Positions 17,878 to 27,237 of a stretch of DNA of 64,000 nucleotides are shown here, piece by piece. The stretch is from contig NZ_CP059725.1 in NCBI RefSeq assembly GCF_014117425.1, forward strand, positions 1,674,001 to 1,738,000, read 5' to 3'. Below the pieces are notes generated by a model, which was not told the origin of the DNA, did no database searches, and worked only from the letters and a program-made list of their open reading frames with translations. How positions within the stretch are numbered: the first letter of the stretch is position 1; every line of letters starts with the position of its first letter. Source of the stretch: Bartonella sp. HY038 (GTDB taxonomy: Bacteria; Pseudomonadota; Alphaproteobacteria; Rhizobiales; Rhizobiaceae). A program made the translations under genes and the position numbers.

Positions 17878-19270
17878 GTTCTGATTGCCGCAATAGATGA
17901 AATGCGATTAGCACCAAAAATCCAACACCTAAAATTAGAACAGCCCACAATACAAATTGCCGCCAGTTAAATTGATCCACCTTTTCTATTTCCGGCACTT
18001 TAGAAATTTTTTTTAATGGTTCGGCTAAAACTGCGCGGCTAATTCGCGGATCATCAATATCGACAGCACCCGGAACCAAATCAGCAAATGCAAGCTCCAT
18101 TGACTTTTGCTGACTTTTCCCAATTTGTATGGCATAGGGCGATTTGCCGCGTGCTAAAAAAACAAGATTGTTAGGCGCAAGCGCAATTTCCATCGGTAAA
18201 GCATCTAAGTCGAGTCCTCCACCGCGCTTATCTATTTCAATTCTTATCGCTGTAAAGTCACCATCTGGCAATTCTACACTATCAAGGCGCGTTAGCTCGC
18301 CATTTTTTCCCTGCAATTGATAAAACATGCCTTGGCGTAGGGGAATCCAATTACCACGGCTGTTGGATTTGGAGCCGTATAGCCAGAAGGGTGCCAAACT
18401 ATAACCATCAGGCAAATTAACTTTTATAACTTCTAATTTATGAGGTGCGGCAAAACTTAACTCATAAATTTCATGATTGGGGTCATCGATTAAAATTCTT
18501 TTAGCTTCTAGCGTATTACTCCAAATTAGATTAGGTTTTAAGCTTGTTTCGGTAACAACCATCTTGCTTATTATCGCTTGCGTTATAAAAGGTGCTTTTG
18601 CGCGATCCACCCACATTAGTCGTAAAAAACGACCTTGAGTTTTTTTAATGGCAATACTTGTTTTCGTAATCTCACTATTATTATTCGATAAGCGGTAAAG
18701 TTGGCCATTTTCAATCAAACGCCAATGCACCAAATCGTCACTCACCTCTAAACGATAGGAAAAAAAACCATCCTGACTTGGTGTCCACACTATGTCTATT
18801 TGGTCAATACCATAAGTCACCTTCTTCAAGTCAATAATATAGCCAAGTAAGGCATCCTTACTACTAGCACTCGCATCATCATTATTAATTGAAATTGAGG
18901 TGCCAGCGCGTGTATTATTAACCGTAATACTTGATTGGTAACCATTTAGGGGATCGCTCCCGCGCAATGGATATAGTTCAGCCTGTACGGTTTCATGGTA
19001 AACAGCGCTAAGCTCGGTAATTTTAACGTTAGAACTAATAAGAAATGCATAAGGCTGCGCCTTACCATCTTGATCTAAAATGCGAATATCAGATAGCCCC
19101 TCGCTGCCTGCTTGCAATTGCAGCATTGCATCAAGCTCTAACTCATACCAAGGGCCGTTACCTTCAAGCACCAATGGAGCTTGCTGCTCTATTGCCTCAG
19201 AGGCCCAAACTACCAATGGCGCTTGAATGGACAATATAAGGACAATAAAAAAATTTAAAAAGCGTTTCAT
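17864..19270 (-). CDS. DUF3999 family protein
   Basis: A 468-residue envelope protein of the DUF3999 family. It has a signal peptide (about residues 1-23, ending VVWASE), a large periplasmic part with two discoidin-like beta-rich stretches (YRLEVSDDLVHWRLIENG is typical of such folds), and one membrane segment near the C-terminus (FVLWAVLILGVGFLVLIAFHLL) with a short cytoplasmic tail. Its start overlaps the stop of the DUF2339 gene by four bases, and the two families are regularly found as a pair. The molecular function is unknown; a joint envelope role is inferred from pairing and topology. Confidence 0.85.
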   Translation of the reverse strand: MKRFLNFFIVLILSIQAPLVVWASEAIEQQAPLVLEGNGPWYELELDAMLQLQAGSEGLSDIRILDQDGKAQPYAFLISSNVKITELSAVYHETVQAELYPLRGSDPLNGYQSSITVNNTRAGTSISINNDDASASSKDALLGYIIDLKKVTYGIDQIDIVWTPSQDGFFSYRLEVSDDLVHWRLIENGQLYRLSNNNSEITKTSIAIKKTQGRFLRLMWVDRAKAPFITQAIISKMVVTETSLKPNLIWSNTLEAKRILIDDPNHEIYELSFAAPHKLEVIKVNLPDGYSLAPFWLYGSKSNSRGNWIPLRQGMFYQLQGKNGELTRLDSVELPDGDFTAIRIEIDKRGGGLDLDALPMEIALAPNNLVFLARGKSPYAIQIGKSQQKSMELAFADLVPGAVDIDDPRISRAVLAEPLKKISKVPEIEKVDQFNWRQFVLWAVLILGVGFLVLIAFHLLRQSEQNKQ

Positions 19271-22200
19271 AATGGCTGTTCCTCATTATGCTTAACGTCA
19301 TCAGCTTGTTGAGTTTTTTCTTTTGGTGGTAATGGCGCAAAATAACCAATAATTAACAACAAAAGTCCAACACTGGTAAAGGAAATAATTCGCTCCATAG
19401 TGCCACTTCCACCAAGATCAATGGCAAATAGCTTAAACACAACCACGCCAATCAAACTTGTGCCACAAATCCATAAAATACGAAGCTTTTTGCGATTTCC
19501 GACTAACATAGCTGACAGAGCAACAACTGTCCACACAATTGCCAAAGTTGTTTGGGCGGTCGTTGATGCAAAGAGTGCTGCGGCGCGCCAATCAACGCCA
19601 AAGAAATGGTGAACTGAGCGTAAAATTGTTGCAGTCAAAATAGCAAAGCTTGTGAAACCGAAGGCTACGAGAATTGAATACGGAGGTAAGTTTTTCTTTA
19701 CTAAAGGCTCGTTATTGCTCCATATAAATAAAGCAAAAAGCGTAATGAAGAGCCCAAGCTCAAGTGGATTAATTAATGGAATATAAGGAAGCGGCGTAGC
19801 GCTACCATCATTGATAACATTTGCAAACCAAATCCAACCGAACGCAATAACAGCTACTGGCCAAGCTGCAAAGAAACGATAGGCTGTCGGGTCGGTTTTC
19901 AACGGCCATCTTGGTTTGTTTGCTGCAACCATTAGGAGATAGATAACTGGCCCTACTATCCATCCTAGCCAACGCCAAGCATTAAAATTACCCGACACAT
20001 CCATGAGCATTGCACTGCAAGTTGCTGATACCAAACCTACGGTCAACCAAGCGCCGGTAACATGCACAATACGTGTTAGCATTTGGTTGATTAAAGGCAA
20101 CAAAGCAAACAAAATAGCACAATGCAATAAAATGCTAGCAGGCCAAAGTAACCATCCCCAATTTACCCACGGCTGATAAAGCGATAAAAAAATCACCTTG
20201 GAAATATCAGGTGTACCAACAATCAAAGAAATATTGGTTCCAAAAGCACAGATAAACAAACAAAATGCATAGGGTGCCCAACATAGACTTACATTGGCTA
20301 ATAGACGCCATTGGTAATAACGCGCAAGCAAGCTCCACACGGAAAAACTCGCAATGGAAACAGCTAAGATACCGTGAATTTTGGTTAATCCTACCGCACT
20401 ATAATTGATCGTTGCAAAAACCGCAAAAGCCCATACAAAGACCATATAGCCGACAAAAATTCCTTCCAAAATCTTATCCGTCAAGTCGTCATTTTTACCC
20501 AGATATTGGATACTTAAAGCCGAGAATAATAGTGATAATGATAAGATAAATACCGGAATAAAATCCGCACTGAATAATTCGTAAATATATTGGTCAGAAA
20601 CGCCCACCAGATAAATATATCCAGTATAGAAAAAGATAATTGTCGCCGTAATTTTAATAACAATATCTGAAAGCTTTAAACCGCCCACAAACATAATAGC
20701 CGACAATATTGCGGTCAAAATTGTTGCGCCATAATACGAAAAGAAAACAGATGGCGCCAAACCAATTGAAATGGTTGATAAGCAGCCCAAAATTGCTGGA
20801 ATATTATGTTCCCATGCCATCATACGTGATTTATTTGCACGCGATGCATGCCACCAAGTAAAGACCAAAGATAAAGCAATAAGCACTATACCTAGCTTTG
20901 ATGCAACAATAACTGTTTGCTGTCCACCTTCCCTAATAGTTACAAACCAACTTACAACAGATCCAGCTAAAACAATCAAAGAAAAACAACGCGATGAAAA
21001 ATGATTTTGTCGCAACGAAAGCCAATAGATTGCCGCCGCCTCGACTGCCCATATTGACGTTGTCCATTCAGCATCAAAAGCCAGAGGAACGGCTAAAGAG
21101 GCGAAGACTAAGCCCAACACCAAACAGGTCTCGAACAATAATTGCAAAGCATTTTGGCCGCGTTTTAGTGTGCCAAATGCCAATGCAATGTAAAAACCGC
21201 CAAGAATAAAAGCCGAATAAGCTGGCCCCATCTCTATGTGCTGCACCAATGCATATTGCAAACCAAAGCCAATAATGGGAACGCCAAAGAAAAGTGTTCC
21301 ATCAACATAATAAGTTTGCAGTGCAGCACTGCGCAGCGATCTTTCATTGCCGCTTTCGTCATGACTGTTTTCCAACAGCTGACGCCTAGCAAATAGCAAT
21401 GCGATGGCAACAAAAAGCAAAAAGAAAAAAATCAAAAATAGTTGGGTGCTGACATAAAAGGAAGATTGATATGAGCTGGAGGCCCAAGCCATACCTATCG
21501 AAAACGTACCAAAAAATCCAACAATGTTAAGAATTCGCCAAGATTTAAACCAAGCGATAATTAAAATGGCCATATCTAAAATAGCAAAATAGGTAAATAA
21601 TCCAATATGACTACCACCCCCTGTCGATGCTAATATTGGCGCTGCAAAACCGCCTATTGTTGCCGCAAGCATCAAACTGATTGAGTTTTGCAAAAGTGCT
21701 AAAACAATTGCAGCGGCAGCAACCACAACCAAAATAACAAATCCCATAAAAGGAGGAATAAGTGGATGAAGCTTAATTGCTGCAAAAATAGTAAGATAAA
21801 AAACACCTATACCTAAACCTTGCAAAATAAGGGCAGTTGGTGGGTTTTTCTTACGCACCTTCCATCCAACTGCGGTAAGAGCAAATGCCGCAAAAGCTAC
21901 GGATGCATAGCGTAATTCAATTGGAAAATAAGTATGTTGTGCGACATAGCGTAATAAAAACGCAAGTCCAAGGAAAAGAATAATAGCACCAACTTTTAAA
22001 ATTGGATTGCCGCGTAAAAACCAGCTCGATACCTTATCTACAATTCTCATAAAAGGAAGCTCTTCAGCCCCTTGCTGATTACTATTGCTTGACTGTACCG
22101 CCTTTTCTTTTTCGTTTAGATCAAGTGTAATATCAGCATTGCTATTTGCTAGCGACAGCTTATCGGCATTTTCTTGAGCAGCGTCATGCTGCAATGATTG

Positions 22201-22734
22201 CTTAACTGTATTTACAAAAATGGGTTCTGCATCAGGAACATTCTCTTTTAAAACAGGCTCACTAAGGGCTTGCTCGAATACTATCGCAGTTGAAAGATCA
22301 TTACTTGACGTTTCAACCCGCTTTTTTCCATCATTATGAATTTTTTCAGCACTGTTTCTAACACCATCTAATGAGGCACGCGTTTCATTCATCACTTTTT
22401 CTAAAGCAACAGCCTGTTCCGCGTCAGTTCGAACATCCTCATTTACATGCATAGGCTGGAAGTTTTCCAGTGCTTTTTCAGCTACGACATCAGTTTGATT
22501 TAAAACTTCACTGGATGGAGCTATTTCAAGTTCTGCAATTTTAGCTTCAAGCTCAAGGATTTTAATATCTTGGCTATCAATTTTTTTGCGCAAGGACAAA
22601 AATTTATTGGCTATATCTGAAGATGCTATTTGTGCAGTAATGCATAAAGCAATAATTGCGCCAAACAATGCACCCCACCCCTGAAAAAAAGCTGCACCTA
22701 TAAAGCTACCTAATAATAAACCGATAATGTGCAT
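19267..22734 (-). CDS. DUF2339 family polytopic membrane protein
   Basis: A 1155-residue inner-membrane protein. It begins with a hydrophobic N-terminal segment and a heptad-like stretch (FLSLRKKIDSQDIKILELEA). A hydrophilic acidic spacer of about 150 residues follows (around residues 75-225), then more than 20 predicted membrane segments to residue 1135. The segment after the spacer (WFLRGNPILKVGAIILFLGL) is characteristic of DUF2339. The ATG at 22734 is chosen because GGGGA lies five bases upstream; a GTG at 22752 lacks a ribosome binding site. It is translationally coupled to the DUF3999 gene. Function unknown. Confidence 0.88.
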   Translation of the reverse strand: MHIIGLLLGSFIGAAFFQGWGALFGAIIALCITAQIASSDIANKFLSLRKKIDSQDIKILELEAKIAELEIAPSSEVLNQTDVVAEKALENFQPMHVNEDVRTDAEQAVALEKVMNETRASLDGVRNSAEKIHNDGKKRVETSSNDLSTAIVFEQALSEPVLKENVPDAEPIFVNTVKQSLQHDAAQENADKLSLANSNADITLDLNEKEKAVQSSNSNQQGAEELPFMRIVDKVSSWFLRGNPILKVGAIILFLGLAFLLRYVAQHTYFPIELRYASVAFAAFALTAVGWKVRKKNPPTALILQGLGIGVFYLTIFAAIKLHPLIPPFMGFVILVVVAAAAIVLALLQNSISLMLAATIGGFAAPILASTGGGSHIGLFTYFAILDMAILIIAWFKSWRILNIVGFFGTFSIGMAWASSSYQSSFYVSTQLFLIFFFLLFVAIALLFARRQLLENSHDESGNERSLRSAALQTYYVDGTLFFGVPIIGFGLQYALVQHIEMGPAYSAFILGGFYIALAFGTLKRGQNALQLLFETCLVLGLVFASLAVPLAFDAEWTTSIWAVEAAAIYWLSLRQNHFSSRCFSLIVLAGSVVSWFVTIREGGQQTVIVASKLGIVLIALSLVFTWWHASRANKSRMMAWEHNIPAILGCLSTISIGLAPSVFFSYYGATILTAILSAIMFVGGLKLSDIVIKITATIIFFYTGYIYLVGVSDQYIYELFSADFIPVFILSLSLLFSALSIQYLGKNDDLTDKILEGIFVGYMVFVWAFAVFATINYSAVGLTKIHGILAVSIASFSVWSLLARYYQWRLLANVSLCWAPYAFCLFICAFGTNISLIVGTPDISKVIFLSLYQPWVNWGWLLWPASILLHCAILFALLPLINQMLTRIVHVTGAWLTVGLVSATCSAMLMDVSGNFNAWRWLGWIVGPVIYLLMVAANKPRWPLKTDPTAYRFFAAWPVAVIAFGWIWFANVINDGSATPLPYIPLINPLELGLFITLFALFIWSNNEPLVKKNLPPYSILVAFGFTSFAILTATILRSVHHFFGVDWRAAALFASTTAQTTLAIVWTVVALSAMLVGNRKKLRILWICGTSLIGVVVFKLFAIDLGGSGTMERIISFTSVGLLLLIIGYFAPLPPKEKTQQADDVKHNEEQPL

Positions 22735-22952
22735 ACAAATCCCCTGCCACACGCCATCAAACAGCTAAAATAGTTCAAATATAACTTAAGTAAAATTTAT
22801 AATATTAAAAAAAACCACTAAAGCAAATAGAATAACTTAGTGATGCTTGCCATTTTAATAAAAGTCAAGTTACATTAAATTACTATTGATATTTGAAAGC
22901 CAAGCAATATCGCTTTATAAGGTTTTTACTAGAGATGGCTTATCTTAACGAT

Positions 22953-24215
22953 CTATTTTTTTTGCAAGGACATCATAGTAATTGGAAATGCTTGACGCCA
23001 TACAAGATAATTACCAAGTTCTTGCGCAGTGCTTAATGCGATTTTAGTCAGATCACCACCAAATTGGCGACTAAGCTCCAACATCAAAGCCTCACTCTCT
23101 AAAGTAACAGCATTAACCACAAGGCGACCGCCCAATTTTAGCTTCTGCCAACATTGCTCAAAAACACCATCATTACTGAAACCGCCACCGATAAAAATTA
23201 CATCTGGCTCTTCTAATTGCTTAAGCACATCACTAGCATTGGCTTCTATAACTGTTAGCTGCGATGAGACACCTAGGTTTTTAGCATTTTGACGGATATT
23301 TTGTACACGTTGTATATTTTTTTCAATAGCAATTGCTCGACATTTATAACCAAGGCGCAACCATTCTATTGAAATAGAGCCACTGCCAGAACCTATATCC
23401 CATAATAATTGATGGGAGGTTGGCGCAAGATGCGCCATTGTAATTGCCCGCACATCTTGCTTCGTTATTTGCCCATCATGCCTAAAAGCATCGTCTGGGA
23501 GAGTAGCAAAATTAGGTATTTGCTGCATATAATCATCAATCAAACAATTAACCGCAATTATATTTAATTTTGCAAAACATTGACCTATAAAATCTTTAGC
23601 AAGAAAAAAATGGATTGCTTCTTGTTTACCTTCTAAATGCTCTAAAACAAATATCTGGCTTCTGCCTAAACCTCGCTTGCATAATGCTTTTGCAATTAAC
23701 CCCGCACTAGAACCATCATTGGCAAGAATCAGCATTTTTTTCTCATGAGCAATGGAGCGTATAAAGCAATCCATCGATCGGCCATGAATTGAAAGGCAAT
23801 CAACATCTTGTAACGCCCAACCAAGACGCGCTGCGGCTAACGAAAAAGATGATGGATGCGATAGGACAGATAATTCAGCGAGATCAAAATAGCGGCTAAA
23901 AGTTGCCCCTGCACCATAATGCATAGGGTCGCCACTGGTCAAAACGACCACATCCTCGCCACGTAACTGCTTCAGTTCATCAATGGCATTTAAAAATGGT
24001 TGTGGCCAAATATGGGATGTGCCGTTTATAATATTTTCGAGTAAAGCAAGATGTCGCATACCGCCAAAAACATGTTTTGCATTGCGAATAACAAGGCAAG
24101 CGGCTTCGCTTAGGCCTTCAACACCATTTTCACCCACACCAATAATTTTAAGCCACGCTTTTGGCTGATTTAGCTCATTTTCAAGCCGTGGCAATGTTGC
24201 ATCTTGATTTGTCAT
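22953..24215 (-). CDS. cobL: precorrin-6Y C5,15-methyltransferase (decarboxylating) CobL
   Basis: Methylates C5 and C15 of precorrin-6Y and removes the C12 acetate carboxyl in the aerobic cobalamin pathway. The 420-residue protein is the usual fusion. Residues 20 to about 215 are CbiE-like (IIGVGENGVEGLSEAA, VVLTSGDPMHYGAG). Residues about 235-415 are CbiT-like, with the SAM-binding motif LLWDIGSGSGSISIEW and FIGGGFSNDGVFEQCW. It is divergent from cobG, separated by 67 bases that must carry both promoters. Confidence 0.95.
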   Translation of the reverse strand: MTNQDATLPRLENELNQPKAWLKIIGVGENGVEGLSEAACLVIRNAKHVFGGMRHLALLENIINGTSHIWPQPFLNAIDELKQLRGEDVVVLTSGDPMHYGAGATFSRYFDLAELSVLSHPSSFSLAAARLGWALQDVDCLSIHGRSMDCFIRSIAHEKKMLILANDGSSAGLIAKALCKRGLGRSQIFVLEHLEGKQEAIHFFLAKDFIGQCFAKLNIIAVNCLIDDYMQQIPNFATLPDDAFRHDGQITKQDVRAITMAHLAPTSHQLLWDIGSGSGSISIEWLRLGYKCRAIAIEKNIQRVQNIRQNAKNLGVSSQLTVIEANASDVLKQLEEPDVIFIGGGFSNDGVFEQCWQKLKLGGRLVVNAVTLESEALMLELSRQFGGDLTKIALSTAQELGNYLVWRQAFPITMMSLQKK

Positions 24216-24282
24216 GAATAAGCAATAAAATCAGTTTCGATCGAGCGCAAGATAAAACGCAGCTCAAAAAAAAGAAAATGAC

Positions 24283-25614
24283 ATGACTAAAATTAAATCA
24301 ACTAACCACCTCGTTGAAGATAGACGTTGGGCTTGTCCTGGACTATTCCGCATGCCATTATCAGCCGATGGGGGAATTTGTAGAATTAAACTGGATCAAG
24401 GTCATGTCAGTGCAACCCAACTAAGGGCGCTTGCAAGGTTAGTTAAGAAATATGGCGATGGACTTTTAGAAGTAACAACAAGAGCCAATGTCCAAATCCG
24501 AGGTGTTTTTCCAGAAAATTCTAGCATTCTTTCACAGCATTTGATTGCAGCAGGTTTTGGCCCCAAAGTTGAAAATGGCGATGATGTTCGCAATATCATG
24601 ATTAATCCAACAGCAGGCTTTGATAAATACGCTTTACGTGACATTGTTCCTTTTGCTAAGCAATTGTCCTTATATGTGCAAAAGAACTATCAAAGCCTTT
24701 CGCCTAAATTCTCATTTTTAATTGATGGTGGCGAGGGCTGTTGCGTCCTCGATCATAAAAGCGATATCTGGCTATCGCTATGCGATGGTGGCGACAATTT
24801 TGCTTTTGGTCTAGCTTCTTGTCCAACGACAAAATTATCTAAAATTGGAGCTATAGGCAAAGTCGCTTTTGAACATGGTCACCAACTTATTTATGCCTTA
24901 ATCGATTTATTAATCGATAGGCGAAAGCAAGCGCCGCACCTGCAACGCATGAAACATTTAGTTGAAGAATGTACTATAGCTCAAATTATTGATGAATTAA
25001 AAAAACAAAATCTTGATATACTTCCTGCTTTTGATTTTTTTAGAGATGAGTTAACCAGCCATTATCTTGGTATTCATGAAGCAAAACAAGAAAAACAATA
25101 TTATATAGGTGCAAAGCCCCCCTTAGCTAGAATGACGCCTTTAATGCTAAATTCATTAGCAACCACCATCGACCAATATACAACGCACCAAGGGCTTATT
25201 TTCACCCCTTGGCAAAGTATTATATTTCCAAATTGTAGCTATCAACAAGCAAAAGAGATACGCCACATATTGAAAACACAGGACTTTATAGTCTGCAAGG
25301 ATGATGTTCGAGGTAAAATTATAGCCTGCGCAGGCGCGCCTAAATGTGTAAGAGCCCAATCCAACACATTGTCGGATGCAAAAAAACTACCAGATTTATT
25401 GCAAGATAAAAATACAAACCGCATTCATATTACTGGTTGCCCTAAATCATGCGCAGCCACCAAAACATATCCAACAACTTTACTTGCTAAAGATAACGGC
25501 ATTTATGATATTTATAGCACCAAAGAAGATTCACTTGACAGTGGATTTGGTACTTTGATTGGAGAAAATCTAAATATCAAACAGATAGCAAAACTCATTT
25601 CTTCAAAAGATTAG
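24283..25614 (+). CDS. cobG: precorrin-3B synthase CobG
   Basis: Oxygen-dependent ring-contraction enzyme of the aerobic pathway, turning precorrin-3A into precorrin-3B. The 443-residue protein is related to sulfite/nitrite reductases. The N-terminal half has CPGLFRMPLSADGGICRIKL and EVTTRANVQIRG. The C-terminal half has the cysteine pattern ACAGAPKCVRAQ followed by HITGCPKSCA, which binds the iron-sulfur cluster. CobG marks the aerobic route. It is first gene of the cobG-H-I-J run; 231 bases separate it from cobH. Confidence 0.94.
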   Translation: MTKIKSTNHLVEDRRWACPGLFRMPLSADGGICRIKLDQGHVSATQLRALARLVKKYGDGLLEVTTRANVQIRGVFPENSSILSQHLIAAGFGPKVENGDDVRNIMINPTAGFDKYALRDIVPFAKQLSLYVQKNYQSLSPKFSFLIDGGEGCCVLDHKSDIWLSLCDGGDNFAFGLASCPTTKLSKIGAIGKVAFEHGHQLIYALIDLLIDRRKQAPHLQRMKHLVEECTIAQIIDELKKQNLDILPAFDFFRDELTSHYLGIHEAKQEKQYYIGAKPPLARMTPLMLNSLATTIDQYTTHQGLIFTPWQSIIFPNCSYQQAKEIRHILKTQDFIVCKDDVRGKIIACAGAPKCVRAQSNTLSDAKKLPDLLQDKNTNRIHITGCPKSCAATKTYPTTLLAKDNGIYDIYSTKEDSLDSGFGTLIGENLNIKQIAKLISSKD

Positions 25615-25845
25615 GCATTAAGTCAATCTATGATAAGGCTAGCTGAGCTATTTGTCTTACAACTTATCCGCATAAATTACATTTATAATTATTATTAAAT
25701 GATATTTTATTTCGCATTTGTCGCTAAAAAGGGTATGAGAAGGATTCTGTATGGGGCCTGTCAATTTTAATTATCAAGCCGAAATATTTGAAAATGCGCC
25801 TGTTTTGGTTTTAATGAAAGCCCTATTTAATTTAAAAGGAAAGCA

Positions 25846-26472
25846 ATGTACGACTATATTAAAAACGGCCAGAATATTTATGACCGCTCCTTTGCGATTA
25901 TTAGGCAAGAGGCAGACCTCTCAGCCATTGATAACGACATGGAAAAAATTGCGGTTAGAATTATCCATGCCTGCGGTATGATTGATATAGTTGACAATCT
26001 TTGCTTTTCAAAAAACGCTGGGACAATTGGCAGAACCGCAATAAAAAATGGTGCAAAAATTTTATGTGATGCCCGCATGGTCTCAGATGGGGTTACCCGT
26101 AAACGTCTAGCCCAAAATAATGCAGTATTATGTACTTTAAACGATGAAAGAGTACCAGAACTTGCCAAACAACTTGGCAATACACGTTCTGCCGCTGCAC
26201 TTGAATTATGGCGGGATGATCTTGAAGGGAGCATTGTTGCTATTGGCAATGCCCCAACAGCTTTATTTTATCTTTTAGAAATATTGGCGAATGGTGCACC
26301 GCGCCCCGCCCTTATTTTAGGCTTTCCAGTTGGATTTGTAGGGGCAGCAGAATCAAAGCAAGCATTAATCGAAAACGATCTTGACATCCCTTATATCGCC
26401 GTCACAGGACGGCGCGGCGGAAGTGCCATGGCAGCAGCCGCAGTAAATGCCCTTGCAAGTGAAATTGAATAA
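25846..26472 (+). CDS. cobH: precorrin-8X methylmutase CobH
   Basis: Moves the methyl group from C11 to C12 to give hydrogenobyrinic acid. The 208-residue protein has the family's length and the segments RIIHACGMIDIVDNL (with the catalytic histidine), GNAPTALFYLLE, ALILGFPVGFVGAAESK and TGRRGGSAMAAAAVNAL. The ATG at 25846 has AAAGGAAAG upstream. A second frame starting at 25751 overlaps it out of frame and is not taken as a gene. It lies 12 bases before cobI. Confidence 0.95.
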   Translation: MYDYIKNGQNIYDRSFAIIRQEADLSAIDNDMEKIAVRIIHACGMIDIVDNLCFSKNAGTIGRTAIKNGAKILCDARMVSDGVTRKRLAQNNAVLCTLNDERVPELAKQLGNTRSAAALELWRDDLEGSIVAIGNAPTALFYLLEILANGAPRPALILGFPVGFVGAAESKQALIENDLDIPYIAVTGRRGGSAMAAAAVNALASEIE

Positions 26473-26484
26473 AGAGCAAACATA

Positions 26485-27237
26485 ATGAAAAAAGGAAAGA
26501 TTTACGGGGTTGGTGTTGGTCCAGGAGATCCAGAACTCATTACAATTAAGGGGTTAAGAGCGATTGAAGGCGCTGACATTATTGCCTTTCATCAAGCAAT
26601 GGGCAAAAAGAGTAATGCACTTACAATCGCTGAATGTTGGATTAAAGAGAGCCAAACCCTATTACCCCTTACTTATCCTATTACGACACAAGCACCACCT
26701 CTAAACACTAGCTATGATGACATTTTGTCAAAATTTTACGGTGACATCACAACAGAGCTTGAAAGCCATCTTAGTCAAGGCAAAATAATAACTGTTTTAG
26801 CAGAGGGCGATCCCTTATTTTATAGCTCATTCATGTATATTCATGACCGTTTGGCAGATAAGTTTGAAACGACCATTATACCGGGCATTACATCTATTTC
26901 AGGTGCATCTGCGGCTCTCGCTACTCCCATATGTTATCGCAACGAAACTTTTACTGTGCTTTCTGCTGTTCTTGATGAAGAAAAGTTAGAAGAAAAGCTT
27001 AAAGAAAAAAGTGCATTTGCGATTATGAAGCTTGGACGAAATATTGATAAAATCATCAAAATTTTGAAACGACTAAACCTTTTTGATAAAGCTCTTTATA
27101 TCGAACGCGCAACGATGAAAGACCAAAAAATACGACCACTAACGGAAGTCAATAGCAATTGCAGCCCATATTTTTCTCTTATTTTAATCCCTGGCGAGGC
27201 ATATAGCTCAACACAATATAAGGGCAAAAATCTGTGA
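26485..27237 (+). CDS. cobI: precorrin-2 C20-methyltransferase CobI
   Basis: SAM-dependent methylation of precorrin-2 at C20. The 250-residue tetrapyrrole methylase has the N-terminal GVGVGPGDPELITIKGLRAI, LAEGDPLFYSSFMYIHDRL and PGITSISGASAALATP, all classic for CobI/CbiL. The GTG start of cobJ overlaps its stop by four bases (GTGA), so expression is coupled. Confidence 0.95.
   Translation: MKKGKIYGVGVGPGDPELITIKGLRAIEGADIIAFHQAMGKKSNALTIAECWIKESQTLLPLTYPITTQAPPLNTSYDDILSKFYGDITTELESHLSQGKIITVLAEGDPLFYSSFMYIHDRLADKFETTIIPGITSISGASAALATPICYRNETFTVLSAVLDEEKLEEKLKEKSAFAIMKLGRNIDKIIKILKRLNLFDKALYIERATMKDQKIRPLTEVNSNCSPYFSLILIPGEAYSSTQYKGKNL

Noticed and set aside
24216..24282. Cobalamin riboswitch between cobL and cobG
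   Set aside because: The gap is only 67 bases, too short for the riboswitch, and no B12-box-like sequence was seen.
25751..25981. 76-codon frame with a fair AAGGA before its ATG, starting in the cobG-cobH gap
   Set aside because: It overlaps cobH out of frame for most of its length and reads as a shadow of cobH. A leader peptide is possible but nothing supports it.
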